Of a stretch of DNA of 64,000 bases, positions 45,958 through 54,332 are shown piece after piece. The notes beneath the pieces were generated by a model. The model saw nothing but the letters and a program-made list of their open reading frames with translations. It had not been told where the DNA came from and ran no database searches. Origin of the DNA: Lelliottia nimipressuralis (GTDB lineage: Bacteria; Pseudomonadota; Gammaproteobacteria; Enterobacterales; Enterobacteriaceae); the NCBI RefSeq assembly GCF_004402045.1, contig NZ_SOMG01000018.1, positions 1-64,000 on the forward strand, given 5' to 3'. Both the position numbers and the translations under genes were made by a program. Position 1 is the first letter of the stretch. Every line of letters starts with the position of its first letter.

Positions 45958-47560
45958 GGTTCACCTCCTCCCAGGTGGTTTTGCCTTCGACCACGGCGCG
46001 CAACGCGATGGTCGAGAGCGGAACAAAACCGTCATTCAGCGCCACTTCCTTTAATTTGCGGCGAGGCGAGCGCGCCAGCATCGCCTCTTTCATCGCGTCG
46101 CTGAAATGCAACACTTCCGCCAGCGCCAGCCTGCCGCGATAACCGCTGTCGCGGCAGGTATCGCAGCCCCGGCCTCGTCGCCAGCGGGGGGAAAGCTGCT
46201 GCAGCGGGCCGGATTGCCACGCCGCGAGAAGATCATCTGCGGGCGTGGCGTCATCAATGCAGTCCGGGCAGATCTGGCGTACCAGCCGCTGCGCCACCAC
46301 GCCGTTGAGAGCGGTGATCAGGCTGGCGGGTTCTACCTGCATATATAAAAAACGTTCCAGGACGCTAAAGACATCGTTGGCGTGAACCGAGGAGAGCACG
46401 ACGTGGCCGGTGAGCGCTGCCTGGACGGCAATGCCGGCGGTTTCGCCATCGCGGATCTCACCTACCAGAATGATGTCCGGATCGTGACGCAAAATGGCAC
46501 GTAATCCACGGGCGAAGGTGAGCCCTTTTTTATCGTTTACCGGAATTTGCAGTACGCTGTTGAGCTGATACTCCACGGGATCTTCAATGGTGATGATTTT
46601 GCATTCACCGCTGTTGAGTTCGCTGAGTGCCGAGTAGAGGGTGGTGGATTTCCCGCTTCCCGTTGGCCCGGTCACGAGCACCATGCCGTGGGGCAGATGG
46701 GTCAACTGACGAATGGCATCCAGCGTGTGTTCATCAAAGCCGAGCGTCTCCAGTCGCAGGTTCTGATCGTGAGATTTATCCAACACGCGCAGCACGGCAT
46801 CCTCTCCGTAGACCCCCGGCATAATGGAGACGCGAAAATCAACGGGACGCTGGAGGATTAACGCCTTAAAGCGTCCGTCCTGAGGCGTGCGTCGCTCGGA
46901 AATGTCCATGCAGCTTAATACTTTAAGACGGGAGATAACCTGTTCCGCCTGCTGAAGCCCGGCGCAGTGCCGAATGCTATGCAAGACCCCATCGATGCGG
47001 TACTTCACCATTAGCCCGTCTGCTACGGCGCAAAGATGAATATCGCTGGCGCGGCTTTGCAGGGCATCAAATAGCGTGGCGTTGACCAGCTTAATGACGG
47101 CATGGGGTTCGCTGGCGATGGCCGCAGGGGTTATCTCCAGCCATCGCGCCTCTTTATTCTCGTCACTCTGTTGCTGCTCTAACTGATCGAGCGTGCGTTG
47201 TTGTTTTGCCAGTTCATCAAGCCGGGCGTTGAGCCGGGAAAGTGGGGCTAGCGCGGGAAGGGCGTTCATGTTATAGGCCCACTGGCGCAAAGCCAGCGAA
47301 AACGGATCGCCCAGCGCAACGTGGAGTTGACCGTTAACACGCAGCGGCAGTGCACGCTGACTGAGGGATTCGGTCAGCGGTACGCTATTGAAATCCTCTT
47401 CACTGTCGACAAGGAGTGCGGGTGAGAGCGGCGTAAGCCCCAGGGCTTCGGCGGCGTGTTCTAACGCGTCGGGAAAACTGTCCAGCAGTTCCGCCAGTGC
47501 CTGAAGGCGCTGCTCGTCTGGCAGGTCGAAAAGGGGTTCTACAGATGGTGAGTGAGACAT
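45941..47560 (-). CDS. gspE: Type II secretion assembly ATPase GspE
   Basis: A 539-residue hexameric traffic ATPase that powers pseudopilus assembly. An N-terminal MshE/N1E-type domain (about 1-110) precedes the ATPase core. Visible are Walker A GPTGSGKST (about 300-308), the Asp box region IITIEDPVEYQL, Walker B ILVGEIRDGETA, the His box LTGHVVLSSVHAND, and the C-terminal zinc site made of CPDC and CDTC. All functional residues are present. It is the best conserved gene of this operon and overlaps gspF by one base. Confidence 0.95.
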   Translation of the reverse strand: MSHSPSVEPLFDLPDEQRLQALAELLDSFPDALEHAAEALGLTPLSPALLVDSEEDFNSVPLTESLSQRALPLRVNGQLHVALGDPFSLALRQWAYNMNALPALAPLSRLNARLDELAKQQRTLDQLEQQQSDENKEARWLEITPAAIASEPHAVIKLVNATLFDALQSRASDIHLCAVADGLMVKYRIDGVLHSIRHCAGLQQAEQVISRLKVLSCMDISERRTPQDGRFKALILQRPVDFRVSIMPGVYGEDAVLRVLDKSHDQNLRLETLGFDEHTLDAIRQLTHLPHGMVLVTGPTGSGKSTTLYSALSELNSGECKIITIEDPVEYQLNSVLQIPVNDKKGLTFARGLRAILRHDPDIILVGEIRDGETAGIAVQAALTGHVVLSSVHANDVFSVLERFLYMQVEPASLITALNGVVAQRLVRQICPDCIDDATPADDLLAAWQSGPLQQLSPRWRRGRGCDTCRDSGYRGRLALAEVLHFSDAMKEAMLARSPRRKLKEVALNDGFVPLSTIALRAVVEGKTTWEEVNRVITH

Positions 47561-48729
47561 TATTGCAATCCTCCTGCCAGTTCAAAAATGGGCATGTACA
47601 GTAAAAACACGACGAGCCCAACGATGCCGCCAACGACCATCATCAGAATCGGTTCAAAAATTTTGCTAAAGGTTTCAATCGCGCGTTCCAGCGATTCATC
47701 ATAAAAAGCCGCGATCCGCTCGCACATCGCAGGCAGTTCACCGCTGCGTTCGCCGACCTGGAGCAGGCGGCTGGCGACCGGAGTCGTCATCTGTTGGGCT
47801 TCCAGCATGCGGGATAGCGACTCACCGGCGGCGACGTCGCGGATAACCTGTTCAACCTGCTGCCGATGGCTGGTGGGCAGGATTTCCCGGCTCAGCATTA
47901 ATGCATCAGGCGCGGGAAGGCCGCCCTGCAACAGCAGGCCCAGCGTGCGGTAGAAACGCACCAGCACTGAAAGCTGATGCTGCTGGCGTAACGCAGGAAT
48001 GCGTAGCAACACACCGAGCGCTCGCTGGCGCAGGCGCGGGCTACGAACTGCCATCACGATGCCTGCGACCGCTACCGCACATCCGGCCAGCAGAAGTGAA
48101 CCGTGACTCTGCGTCAGGCGCCCCCACCAGAGGATTAGCTGCGCGCTGGCGGACGGGTTCTTCATTCCATCAAACACCACGGAAAATCGCGGAATAATAA
48201 AGCCGAGCAGAAAGAACAGAATCGCTCCCCCGGCGGAGAGCACAATTGTCGGGTAGAGCAGGGTTGATTTAATCCGCTTGCGCAGAATTTCCATTCTGAA
48301 TTCGTAAAACTGAAAACGCTTCAGCGCTTCGGGTAAGTGTCCGGTTTGCTCTGAAGAGGCAACGGTATTAATCAGCAGAGGTGGAAATAGCGCAGGTAAC
48401 GCCATCATAGCGTGAGACAGCTGTGCCCCTTCGTAGAGCTTTTTAACCAGCGTATCCAGGACCAGCGAGGTGCCACCGTCGCGGCTACTTTCGCGCAGCG
48501 CTTCGACGGCCTCGACCACGACCAGCCCGGCCTCCAGCAGGGCGATAAGCTCCTGCAAAAACAGATTTAATGGAAAGCGTTTCTCCTTACGGGCGGGGCG
48601 TTCCTGCACCTGTAAAACAATGCCGCCGCTGGCAATAATGCGGGCGCTGGCATCATCAGGTGACGCGGCAAGCACGGTCTGATTGACGCGTTTCCCCCCC
48701 TGGAGGATGGTGACGATATATGGTTTCAT
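47560..48729 (-). CDS. gspF: Type II secretion inner-membrane platform protein GspF
   Basis: A 389-residue polytopic protein with two repeated T2SSF domains (about 55-180 and 265-385). Each contains the LxQ/SLxE-type core (GGTSLVLDTLVKKLYEGAQL, and VIRDVAAGESLSRMLEAQ) before a membrane helix. Hydrophobic segments are at about 165-190, 215-235 and 365-385. Length and layout are typical of GspF/PilC. It overlaps the transglycosylase gene by four bases. Confidence 0.94.
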   Translation of the reverse strand: MKPYIVTILQGGKRVNQTVLAASPDDASARIIASGGIVLQVQERPARKEKRFPLNLFLQELIALLEAGLVVVEAVEALRESSRDGGTSLVLDTLVKKLYEGAQLSHAMMALPALFPPLLINTVASSEQTGHLPEALKRFQFYEFRMEILRKRIKSTLLYPTIVLSAGGAILFFLLGFIIPRFSVVFDGMKNPSASAQLILWWGRLTQSHGSLLLAGCAVAVAGIVMAVRSPRLRQRALGVLLRIPALRQQHQLSVLVRFYRTLGLLLQGGLPAPDALMLSREILPTSHRQQVEQVIRDVAAGESLSRMLEAQQMTTPVASRLLQVGERSGELPAMCERIAAFYDESLERAIETFSKIFEPILMMVVGGIVGLVVFLLYMPIFELAGGLQ

Positions 48730-49190
48730 TTTGGCGACAGTGTATGGCTCTGCCTTTTAAGGCGGGCATAATGCGGAGCCACTTTTTTTATATATTGTTG
48801 ACGAAGCGCGCGGCGCTGCGGGGTATTTGCCGTTCCGGCGTTATAAGCCCCCACAGCGTCCCAGGTATAACCAAAGCGCTGGATTTGACCTGCCAGGATC
48901 CAGGCGCCGGTCATGACACTTTGGCAAGGATCGTTAAGCAGATCTTTTTGACTAATACGAAATTTACGTAGCGTATCGAAGTGAATGCTGTTGATTTGCA
49001 TCAGACCGACATCCATTGAGCCATCACGGTTTTTGTTGATGGCTCGGGTATCGCCGTTGGATTCCACTATCGCTATCGCCTGTAATAGCTCTGGCTCAAT
49101 GCCGTAACGTTCTCCTGCCATTTGCCAGCAATCGGCACGGCAGGAAAATACGCTGAAGATAAACAGCGAATATAAGGACAGGCGTAGCAT
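48726..49190 (-). CDS. Lytic transglycosylase (IagB/SLT type) in T2SS operon
   Basis: A 154-residue exported SLT-domain protein. A signal peptide ends near SCRAD, and the catalytic Glu is in AIAIVESNGDTRAINKN, followed by SMDVGLMQINS and VGAYNAGTANTP. It is like the small transglycosylases of type III secretion and conjugation systems (IagB, EtgA). Such genes are not part of standard gsp operons, so it probably opens peptidoglycan locally for this machine. It begins two bases after gspG and overlaps gspF by four bases. Confidence 0.9.
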   Translation of the reverse strand: MLRLSLYSLFIFSVFSCRADCWQMAGERYGIEPELLQAIAIVESNGDTRAINKNRDGSMDVGLMQINSIHFDTLRKFRISQKDLLNDPCQSVMTGAWILAGQIQRFGYTWDAVGAYNAGTANTPQRRALRQQYIKKVAPHYARLKRQSHTLSPK

Positions 49191-49192
49191 TT

Positions 49193-49612
49193 TCAGAATC
49201 CGTACGTGACAGGCTTACCGTCTTTACCACCGGAAGTAATTTCGACTTCATTAATGGCGTCTTTTGTCCGCGAGGGGTTATGAAACTGATAGGGATTTCC
49301 CCAGGGGTCTAACGGCACATGCTGGCTGAGATAAGGGCCATTCCAGTTTTGCACGTTGGACGGTTTCTCGGTCAGTGCTTTCAGCCCTTGCGTTTCACTT
49401 GGATAACTGCCGGTGTCGAGGCGATATTGCCCTAGTGCCTCAGCAAGTGAGCGCATCTGTCGGGCAGCGGTTTTCTCTTTAGCCGAGTCGACATTGGAGA
49501 AGACCTTAGGTCCGACAAACCCTGCCAGCAGCGCAATAATCATCAGTACGACCAGCAATTCAAGCAGGGTGAAACCACCCTGTTTTCGCATCACGTTTGT
49601 TGCGTATTTCAT
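49193..49612 (-). CDS. gspG: Major pseudopilin GspG
   Basis: A 139-residue major pseudopilin, close to the standard length. The prepilin site is KQGG|FTLLELLVVLMIIALLAGFV, with Glu5 of the mature protein. The remainder is the GspG signature: LGQYRLDTGSYPSETQGLKAL, WNGPYLSQHVPLDPWGNPYQF and the calcium-site GKDGKPVTYGF end. I chose the ATG at 49612 with AGGA nine bases upstream; the frame to 49693 adds residues unlike any GspG. It is the first gene of the minus-strand operon. Confidence 0.95.
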   Translation of the reverse strand: MKYATNVMRKQGGFTLLELLVVLMIIALLAGFVGPKVFSNVDSAKEKTAARQMRSLAEALGQYRLDTGSYPSETQGLKALTEKPSNVQNWNGPYLSQHVPLDPWGNPYQFHNPSRTKDAINEVEITSGGKDGKPVTYGF

Positions 49613-50015
49613 TGAGAGCGTCCTTATTGGATATAAGTTGTGATTAATTTCTGAATTTTCCCTGAAAAAAGCGTGGGCACATAGGTATGCCATCTTTTTT
49701 AAGTAGTGAAGATGGGAAAGTTAAATAAAGAAGCGTCTTACAGGATGCGAGAATTTTCTCGATTTGTCGTTGAGGAATTTATTATAAATACGGGAGATAT
49801 TTCTGATTGATTTCGTATGTGTAAATAATGGCAGATGTCCTGCGGCGGAATAAATATAAATGGCGCGGACTTTTTTAGCAAAAGATATTTCTTATTTAAT
49901 GCGGACGGTTTCCTGACTCTCTTCTCTTTTATCCCCAACGATCTTAGCGCTAAAAAAAAAGACAATTTGAGAGGTAATCCACAGGACTATCATCACAAAG
50001 CGATAAGGAACTTTG
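49613..50015. promoter_or_regulatory. Shared divergent promoter region: T2SS operon and chitinase
   Basis: A 403-base AT-rich gap between gspG (minus) and a chitinase (plus). It includes an inverted repeat CGAGAA-TT-TTCTCG at 49748-49761 and several A/T tracts. Both the secretion operon and a likely substrate gene must be controlled from here. No gene or RNA was recognised. Confidence 0.55.
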
Positions 50016-51845
50016 ATGAAAAAACTCACATTATCTCTGTTAATTGGTAGCGCATTAATGGCGCAGTCGGCTTTCGCGGCGCAGGCACCTCGAGCAGTCA
50101 CCTATCTTACCTCCTGGGGTATTTCGGTTGATTCCATTGAGGCTATGAAAGAGGTGAAAGCCGATACCTTCCTGATTTCATTTGGCGGCTGGGATGAGCA
50201 CGGTAATATGTCCAGCTCAGATAATATCATGTCGGTACCGCAGTATAATGCGTGGGACATCAATGCTCCCTACGTGGTGTGGAGCCAGCTGAAGCTGGCG
50301 CAGCCTGAGAAAAAAATGATGCTGGCGCTCGGAGGTGAAACTTACTCCTCTATGTGGCCTTATCTGAATAACGATCAAACGCGAGAAACGCTGGCGCAGA
50401 ATCTGGTGAAACTGCTCAACACCAACTTCCCGGTATATAAAAAGAACCTGAAGCCGGAAGAGATGGTTGGCGAATGCCTGAGTGCCAACTGGGAAGGCAA
50501 ATGTGATATGACGCATTACCAGATGGCCGGTACCGTTCAGCTTGATGGCATCGATTTTGACTTTGAAAAACCAGAACGCGTCACCCCAAAAGAAAACGAC
50601 AGCGTACTGAAACTGGCTACGCGGGTACGCGAACTGCTCAATGCCTCTGGCAGCAAAAAGCTGCTGAGCCTGACCACCTATCATGTTGGCGCTGACCCGG
50701 AAGGCTGCTCCAATAGTGCGGTAACAGAGAATTGCTCCTTCGTTGAGCCGAACCGCTCTTCACACCACGGCGAAGTGCTGCCGCTGCTGACCCAGGGGAA
50801 AGACGTTTTCGATTTCTTCAACGTCATGGCCTATGACGCCGGCCCGCGCTTTAAGTATGACGTGGCGATGGCCAACTACACCCGTGCCATTGGCGATAAA
50901 AGCAAAATCGTTCTCGGCCAGACCATTAACTCCCAGTGGACACCCGATCCAGAACAGCGCTTTGTTGAGAGCCGCCAGAATAACGTAAACCGTGCGGGCT
51001 GGCAGGCGGAGAAAGGCTACGGCGGGTTCTTTATCTGGGCGTTGGGCATAAACGACCAGCAGTTATCCATACCTCAGCAGGTTGACTACTTCAATGAAAT
51101 GAAAGAGCGCGCCGATCTGATGTCGCCCGATCGCCCGGTAGATACTGTTGCACCTACCGAGCCGACGAAACTCAAGGTGTTGGAAAACAATACAACAATC
51201 ACCCTCGGCTGGAATGCATCCGAAGATGAGGTAGGGGTGACGGGATATGACATCTACCGTGATGACGCTCAGGTCGGTACCTCAACGGGTCTCAGTTGGA
51301 CCGATAACGATGTGGTTACCAGTGGCGTGACCTACCACTATTTCGTGAAAGCGCGTGATGCGGCAGGCAATATCTCAAAAAGCAGTAATGTGGTTGAGGT
51401 GAAGACCATTGTCGTTGATGAAGGGCTCCCAGGTCAGCCAACTGGACTGGCGGTGGTTTCGAAGACGGAAAACAGCCTGACGGTGAAATGGAATGCGGTA
51501 GACAAGGCGGAGAAATACCGCGTACTGCGCGACGGGAAGGAGCTGCTTATCGAGAAAGGTACGCAGATTTACGACACAGGCCTGCGCGCGGGCACGACCT
51601 ACATCTATCAGGTGATCGCAGAAAACGCCAAAGGTCAGTCGCAGGCGAGTGCGCCACTCAAGGCCACGACGGACGAAGGGACGGTGACACCTGGGCCAGA
51701 AGGCGAGTGGAAAGTCGGTGTGAACTACAAAGTGGGAGAGGTGGTGACGTATGAAGGCAAGCAGTATCGCTGCCTGCAGGCTCATCCTTCTATGGCTCAC
51801 TGGGCGCCTTCTATGGCTCCGGCGCTGTGGCAGCCTGTCCCTTAA
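50016..51845 (+). CDS. Secreted GH18 chitinase with two FN3 domains and CBM5/12
   Basis: A 609-residue exported enzyme. The signal peptide ends SAFA|AQAP (about 22). The GH18 barrel lies at about 25-365, with the catalytic motif DGIDFDFE at 177-184 (Glu184 proton donor), MLALGGETYSSMW, FNVMAYDAGPRF and GGFFIWALGIND. Two FN3 domains follow (about 385-470 and 480-560). The C-terminal CBM5/12 is YKVGEVVTYEGKQYRCLQAH...HWAP. It differs clearly from the 20.4-kb chitinase, so the two are not recent copies. ATG at 50016 has AAGGAA upstream; a TTG one codon earlier is also in frame. Divergent from the secretion operon, it is the strongest candidate substrate. Confidence 0.93.
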   Translation: MKKLTLSLLIGSALMAQSAFAAQAPRAVTYLTSWGISVDSIEAMKEVKADTFLISFGGWDEHGNMSSSDNIMSVPQYNAWDINAPYVVWSQLKLAQPEKKMMLALGGETYSSMWPYLNNDQTRETLAQNLVKLLNTNFPVYKKNLKPEEMVGECLSANWEGKCDMTHYQMAGTVQLDGIDFDFEKPERVTPKENDSVLKLATRVRELLNASGSKKLLSLTTYHVGADPEGCSNSAVTENCSFVEPNRSSHHGEVLPLLTQGKDVFDFFNVMAYDAGPRFKYDVAMANYTRAIGDKSKIVLGQTINSQWTPDPEQRFVESRQNNVNRAGWQAEKGYGGFFIWALGINDQQLSIPQQVDYFNEMKERADLMSPDRPVDTVAPTEPTKLKVLENNTTITLGWNASEDEVGVTGYDIYRDDAQVGTSTGLSWTDNDVVTSGVTYHYFVKARDAAGNISKSSNVVEVKTIVVDEGLPGQPTGLAVVSKTENSLTVKWNAVDKAEKYRVLRDGKELLIEKGTQIYDTGLRAGTTYIYQVIAENAKGQSQASAPLKATTDEGTVTPGPEGEWKVGVNYKVGEVVTYEGKQYRCLQAHPSMAHWAPSMAPALWQPVP

Positions 51846-51890
51846 TCTTTCACGGCCCTCGCATGGGGGCCATTTTCAGGAGCCAGAGTG

Positions 51891-52265
51891 ATGATGTTAA
51901 GGACGCTGATTGCCGTGCCGTTGATTGTACTATTTTCCGCTCCGCTCACGCAGATGGCGAATGCGCAGGCCCTTCAGGCTGCGCAACAGCATGTCGCAGA
52001 AAAACAAAACTGGAAGACGCTGGTATGGCTGGCAAAAGGGGACAAACTGATGGTTACCAACACCGGTACAACCGCGGTTCACCTTAAAAAGTCGATCGTA
52101 TTGATGCCCGATGAGATGGGGTTAATGCTGCATACCGACACCATTTTACCGGGCGAGACGCTGCAGGTAATGGGCGCGTGTCCGCACCATTTGCCGTTAC
52201 AGAAAGAGGTGATTATTCATCTGCCCTCATCGGATGTATCGCACCGGCTGGTGCTAAACCATTAA
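51891..52265 (+). CDS. Small exported protein after the chitinase, function unknown
   Basis: A 124-residue protein with a signal peptide ending near MANAQA. The mature part looks like an Ig-type or chaperone-like beta sandwich: KLMVTNTGTTAVHLKKSIVLM, then DTILPGETLQVMGACPHHLP and the last strand EVIIHLP. The VTNTG...PGETL pattern recalls the N-terminal domain of fimbrial chaperones, but the protein is half their length and no pilin genes are near. It starts 45 bases after the chitinase with AGGAG upstream, so they are co-transcribed. A role in chitinase folding or passage is inferred only from position. Confidence 0.78.
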   Translation: MMLRTLIAVPLIVLFSAPLTQMANAQALQAAQQHVAEKQNWKTLVWLAKGDKLMVTNTGTTAVHLKKSIVLMPDEMGLMLHTDTILPGETLQVMGACPHHLPLQKEVIIHLPSSDVSHRLVLNH

Positions 52266-52602
52266 GTGAATACGACCGGTACAAGACTTGTATTACTTTT
52301 TGTTAATGCAATGTTGCTTAAAATGGTGCACCTAATTAACATTTGCACAACAATGGTGCGTTATTTGCACTATGGTTGTGCGTTTTATGTTCTTTTTCTC
52401 AGATGCCAGCTTCCAGCATCGGCTACATTTGTAACAACGTATTGCTGTAACCCGTTAATTTCTTATTCTTTTTCCAAAAGATTCATGAACCAATGAAAGA
52501 TTGGTTCGTTTATTGCTTAATCATTAGCACGGTAAGTAGAACGTCATATCAATAGCTTATCGTTAATAAAAATAAAGTAATGATGAAAGCGAGCGAACCA
52601 AT
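52266..52602 (+). promoter_or_regulatory. Promoter/operator region of the GntR-peptide transporter operon
   Basis: A 337-base AT-rich gap. It has a perfect inverted repeat, GAACCAAT-GAAAG-ATTGGTTC, at 52487-52507, and a further GAACCAAT half-site at 52595-52602, abutting the GntR start codon. This looks like an operator for the GntR protein's own gene and operon. Nothing else was recognised. Confidence 0.6.
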
Positions 52603-53322
52603 ATGGAAAAACCGTCACGGTTTCTGGCAAATTCCAGCACCGCGCTTGAACAGCTGCGCGGGCTAATCAACCAGCACGAGTCAACACCAGGCACTCCGCT
52701 GCCCACAGAACGTGAGCTATCGGAGACTCTCGGCGTAGGACGACGTGAAGTGCGTCGTGCGCTGGATGTGCTGGAAGAAGAGGGGCGCATCTGGCGTAAG
52801 CAGGGCAAAGGAACGTTTATCGGTCCGGCGGCACCTGTTGAACCCCTGGCCCTTCAGGGATTGGTTCAGCAAACCAACCTTCTGGAAGTGATGGAAGCTC
52901 GCCTACAGCTCGAACCCGGCTTAGCCCGGCTTGCGGCACTGCGTGCCACCAGGGAAAACCTCGCGCTTATGCAGCGCATGCTGGAACGCATTGATAAGGT
53001 CAGCCCGGATGACCGCGATCTCAACGAACTGTGGGATAGCGCCTTTCACCGCGCCATTGCGGAAGCGGCGGGTAATCGCCTGATGCTCGGCCTGTTTGAT
53101 GCCATTGATGCCGTCAGACGTGAACCGGGCTGGCAGCATCTGCGTGAATTAGCCCGCACGCCCGAACGTGTCGATAGCTATAACGACCACCATCACAAGA
53201 TCATGTCTGCGATTATCCATCGCCAGCCTAACGAGGCAGCGGCCGCCATGCGCGAACACCTGCTTAGCCTGCAAACCGCCCTGATTCATGCTATCCACCT
53301 TGAGGACGACTTCACGCTATGA
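52603..53322 (+). CDS. GntR-family (FadR/FCD subfamily) transcriptional regulator
   Basis: A 239-residue regulator. The winged helix-turn-helix is at about 10-75 (PTERELSETLGVGRREVRRAL and GRIWRKQGKGTFI), and the helical FCD effector domain at about 95-225 has metal/ligand residues in D-x-x-FHRAIAEAAGN and YNDHHHKIMSAI. It overlaps the first transporter gene by four bases and probably represses the operon in response to a peptide-related ligand. A palindrome upstream fits self-regulation. Confidence 0.88.
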   Translation: MEKPSRFLANSSTALEQLRGLINQHESTPGTPLPTERELSETLGVGRREVRRALDVLEEEGRIWRKQGKGTFIGPAAPVEPLALQGLVQQTNLLEVMEARLQLEPGLARLAALRATRENLALMQRMLERIDKVSPDDRDLNELWDSAFHRAIAEAAGNRLMLGLFDAIDAVRREPGWQHLRELARTPERVDSYNDHHHKIMSAIIHRQPNEAAAAMREHLLSLQTALIHAIHLEDDFTL

Positions 53323-54332
53323 CGACGATCCCGTTTAAGGATTCCACGCCTGTACTGCGGCTGAATAATCTCAACGTCAAATTTTCCGGCTCTCCGGTGA
53401 GCGTACTGGACGGCATTTCCCTGACGGTCAAAGCGGGCGAAACGCTGGCGCTGGTGGGGGAGTCAGGCTGCGGGAAAAGTATCACCTCATTGGCGCTGAT
53501 GGGATTGCTGCCTGCCAGCGCGCAGATTGTCAGCGGGGAGATGCAGTTTCGCCGTCACGATCTGCGCAAGCTCTCGCCGCGGGAATATGCCGATCTGCGC
53601 GGCAGCGAGCTGGCGATGATTTTCCAGGAGCCCATGACCTCGCTTAACCCGGCGTTTACGCTGGGCGATCAGCTTAGCGAAGCGGTAATGCGACACCAGA
53701 ACGTCTCGCGCGCAGAGGCGATGAAGGTCGCGCTGCAGATCCTCGAGAAGGTACAGATCCCGGCCGCAGAGATGAGATTGAAAGCGTACCCTCACCAGCT
53801 ATCCGGCGGAATGCGCCAGCGCGTGATGATTGCCATGGCGCTGATTAACCACCCCAAATTACTGATTGCGGACGAACCCACTACCGCGCTCGACGTCACC
53901 ATCCAGGCGCAAATTCTCGCCTTGCTCAACACCCTTAAAGAAGAAACGGGCACGGCGGTGCTGATGATCACCCATGATTTAGGCGTGGTGGCAGAAGTCG
54001 CCCAGCAGGTGGCGGTGATGTATGCCGGGCAGGTGGTGGAGCAGGGAAGCGTGGAGGCCATCTTTGCCGACCCGCAGCACCCTTACACCATCGGCCTGAT
54101 GGGGTCGATCCCCTCTCTGGGCGCACGTAAAGGCCCGCTTTCCACCATTCCCGGATCGGTGCCGCTGCCGGAATCCATGCCGAAAGGCTGCCGTTTTGCC
54201 ACCCGTTGCCCCTTTGCGCAGGCGCGCTGCCATGATGAAAAACCGCAGCTCGCTACGCCTGGAACTGGTCATCAGGTTGCCTGCTTCCGCGTGCCGCTCG
54301 AACACCACATTGCCCTGGGAGAGACCGCATGA
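53319..54332 (+). CDS. Peptide ABC transporter ATP-binding protein (DppD/OppD type)
   Basis: A 337-residue ATPase of the oligopeptide/dipeptide group. Walker A is GESGCGKS, the Q loop is [12 protein letters not shown], the signature [13 protein letters not shown] and Walker [13 protein letters not shown], with the switch HDL. The C-terminal extension contains four Cys ([14 protein letters not shown]...ACF) that bind an iron-sulfur cluster in this group. It works with the DppF-like subunit encoded next, with four-base overlaps on both sides. Confidence 0.93.
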   Translation: MTTIPFKDSTPVLRLNNLNVKFSGSPVSVLDGISLTVKAGETLALVGESGCGKSITSLALMGLLPASAQIVSGEMQFRRHDLRKLSPREYADLRGSELAMIFQEPMTSLNPAFTLGDQLSEAVMRHQNVSRAEAMKVALQILEKVQIPAAEMRLKAYPHQLSGGMRQRVMIAMALINHPKLLIADEPTTALDVTIQAQILALLNTLKEETGTAVLMITHDLGVVAEVAQQVAVMYAGQVVEQGSVEAIFADPQHPYTIGLMGSIPSLGARKGPLSTIPGSVPLPESMPKGCRFATRCPFAQARCHDEKPQLATPGTGHQVACFRVPLEHHIALGETA

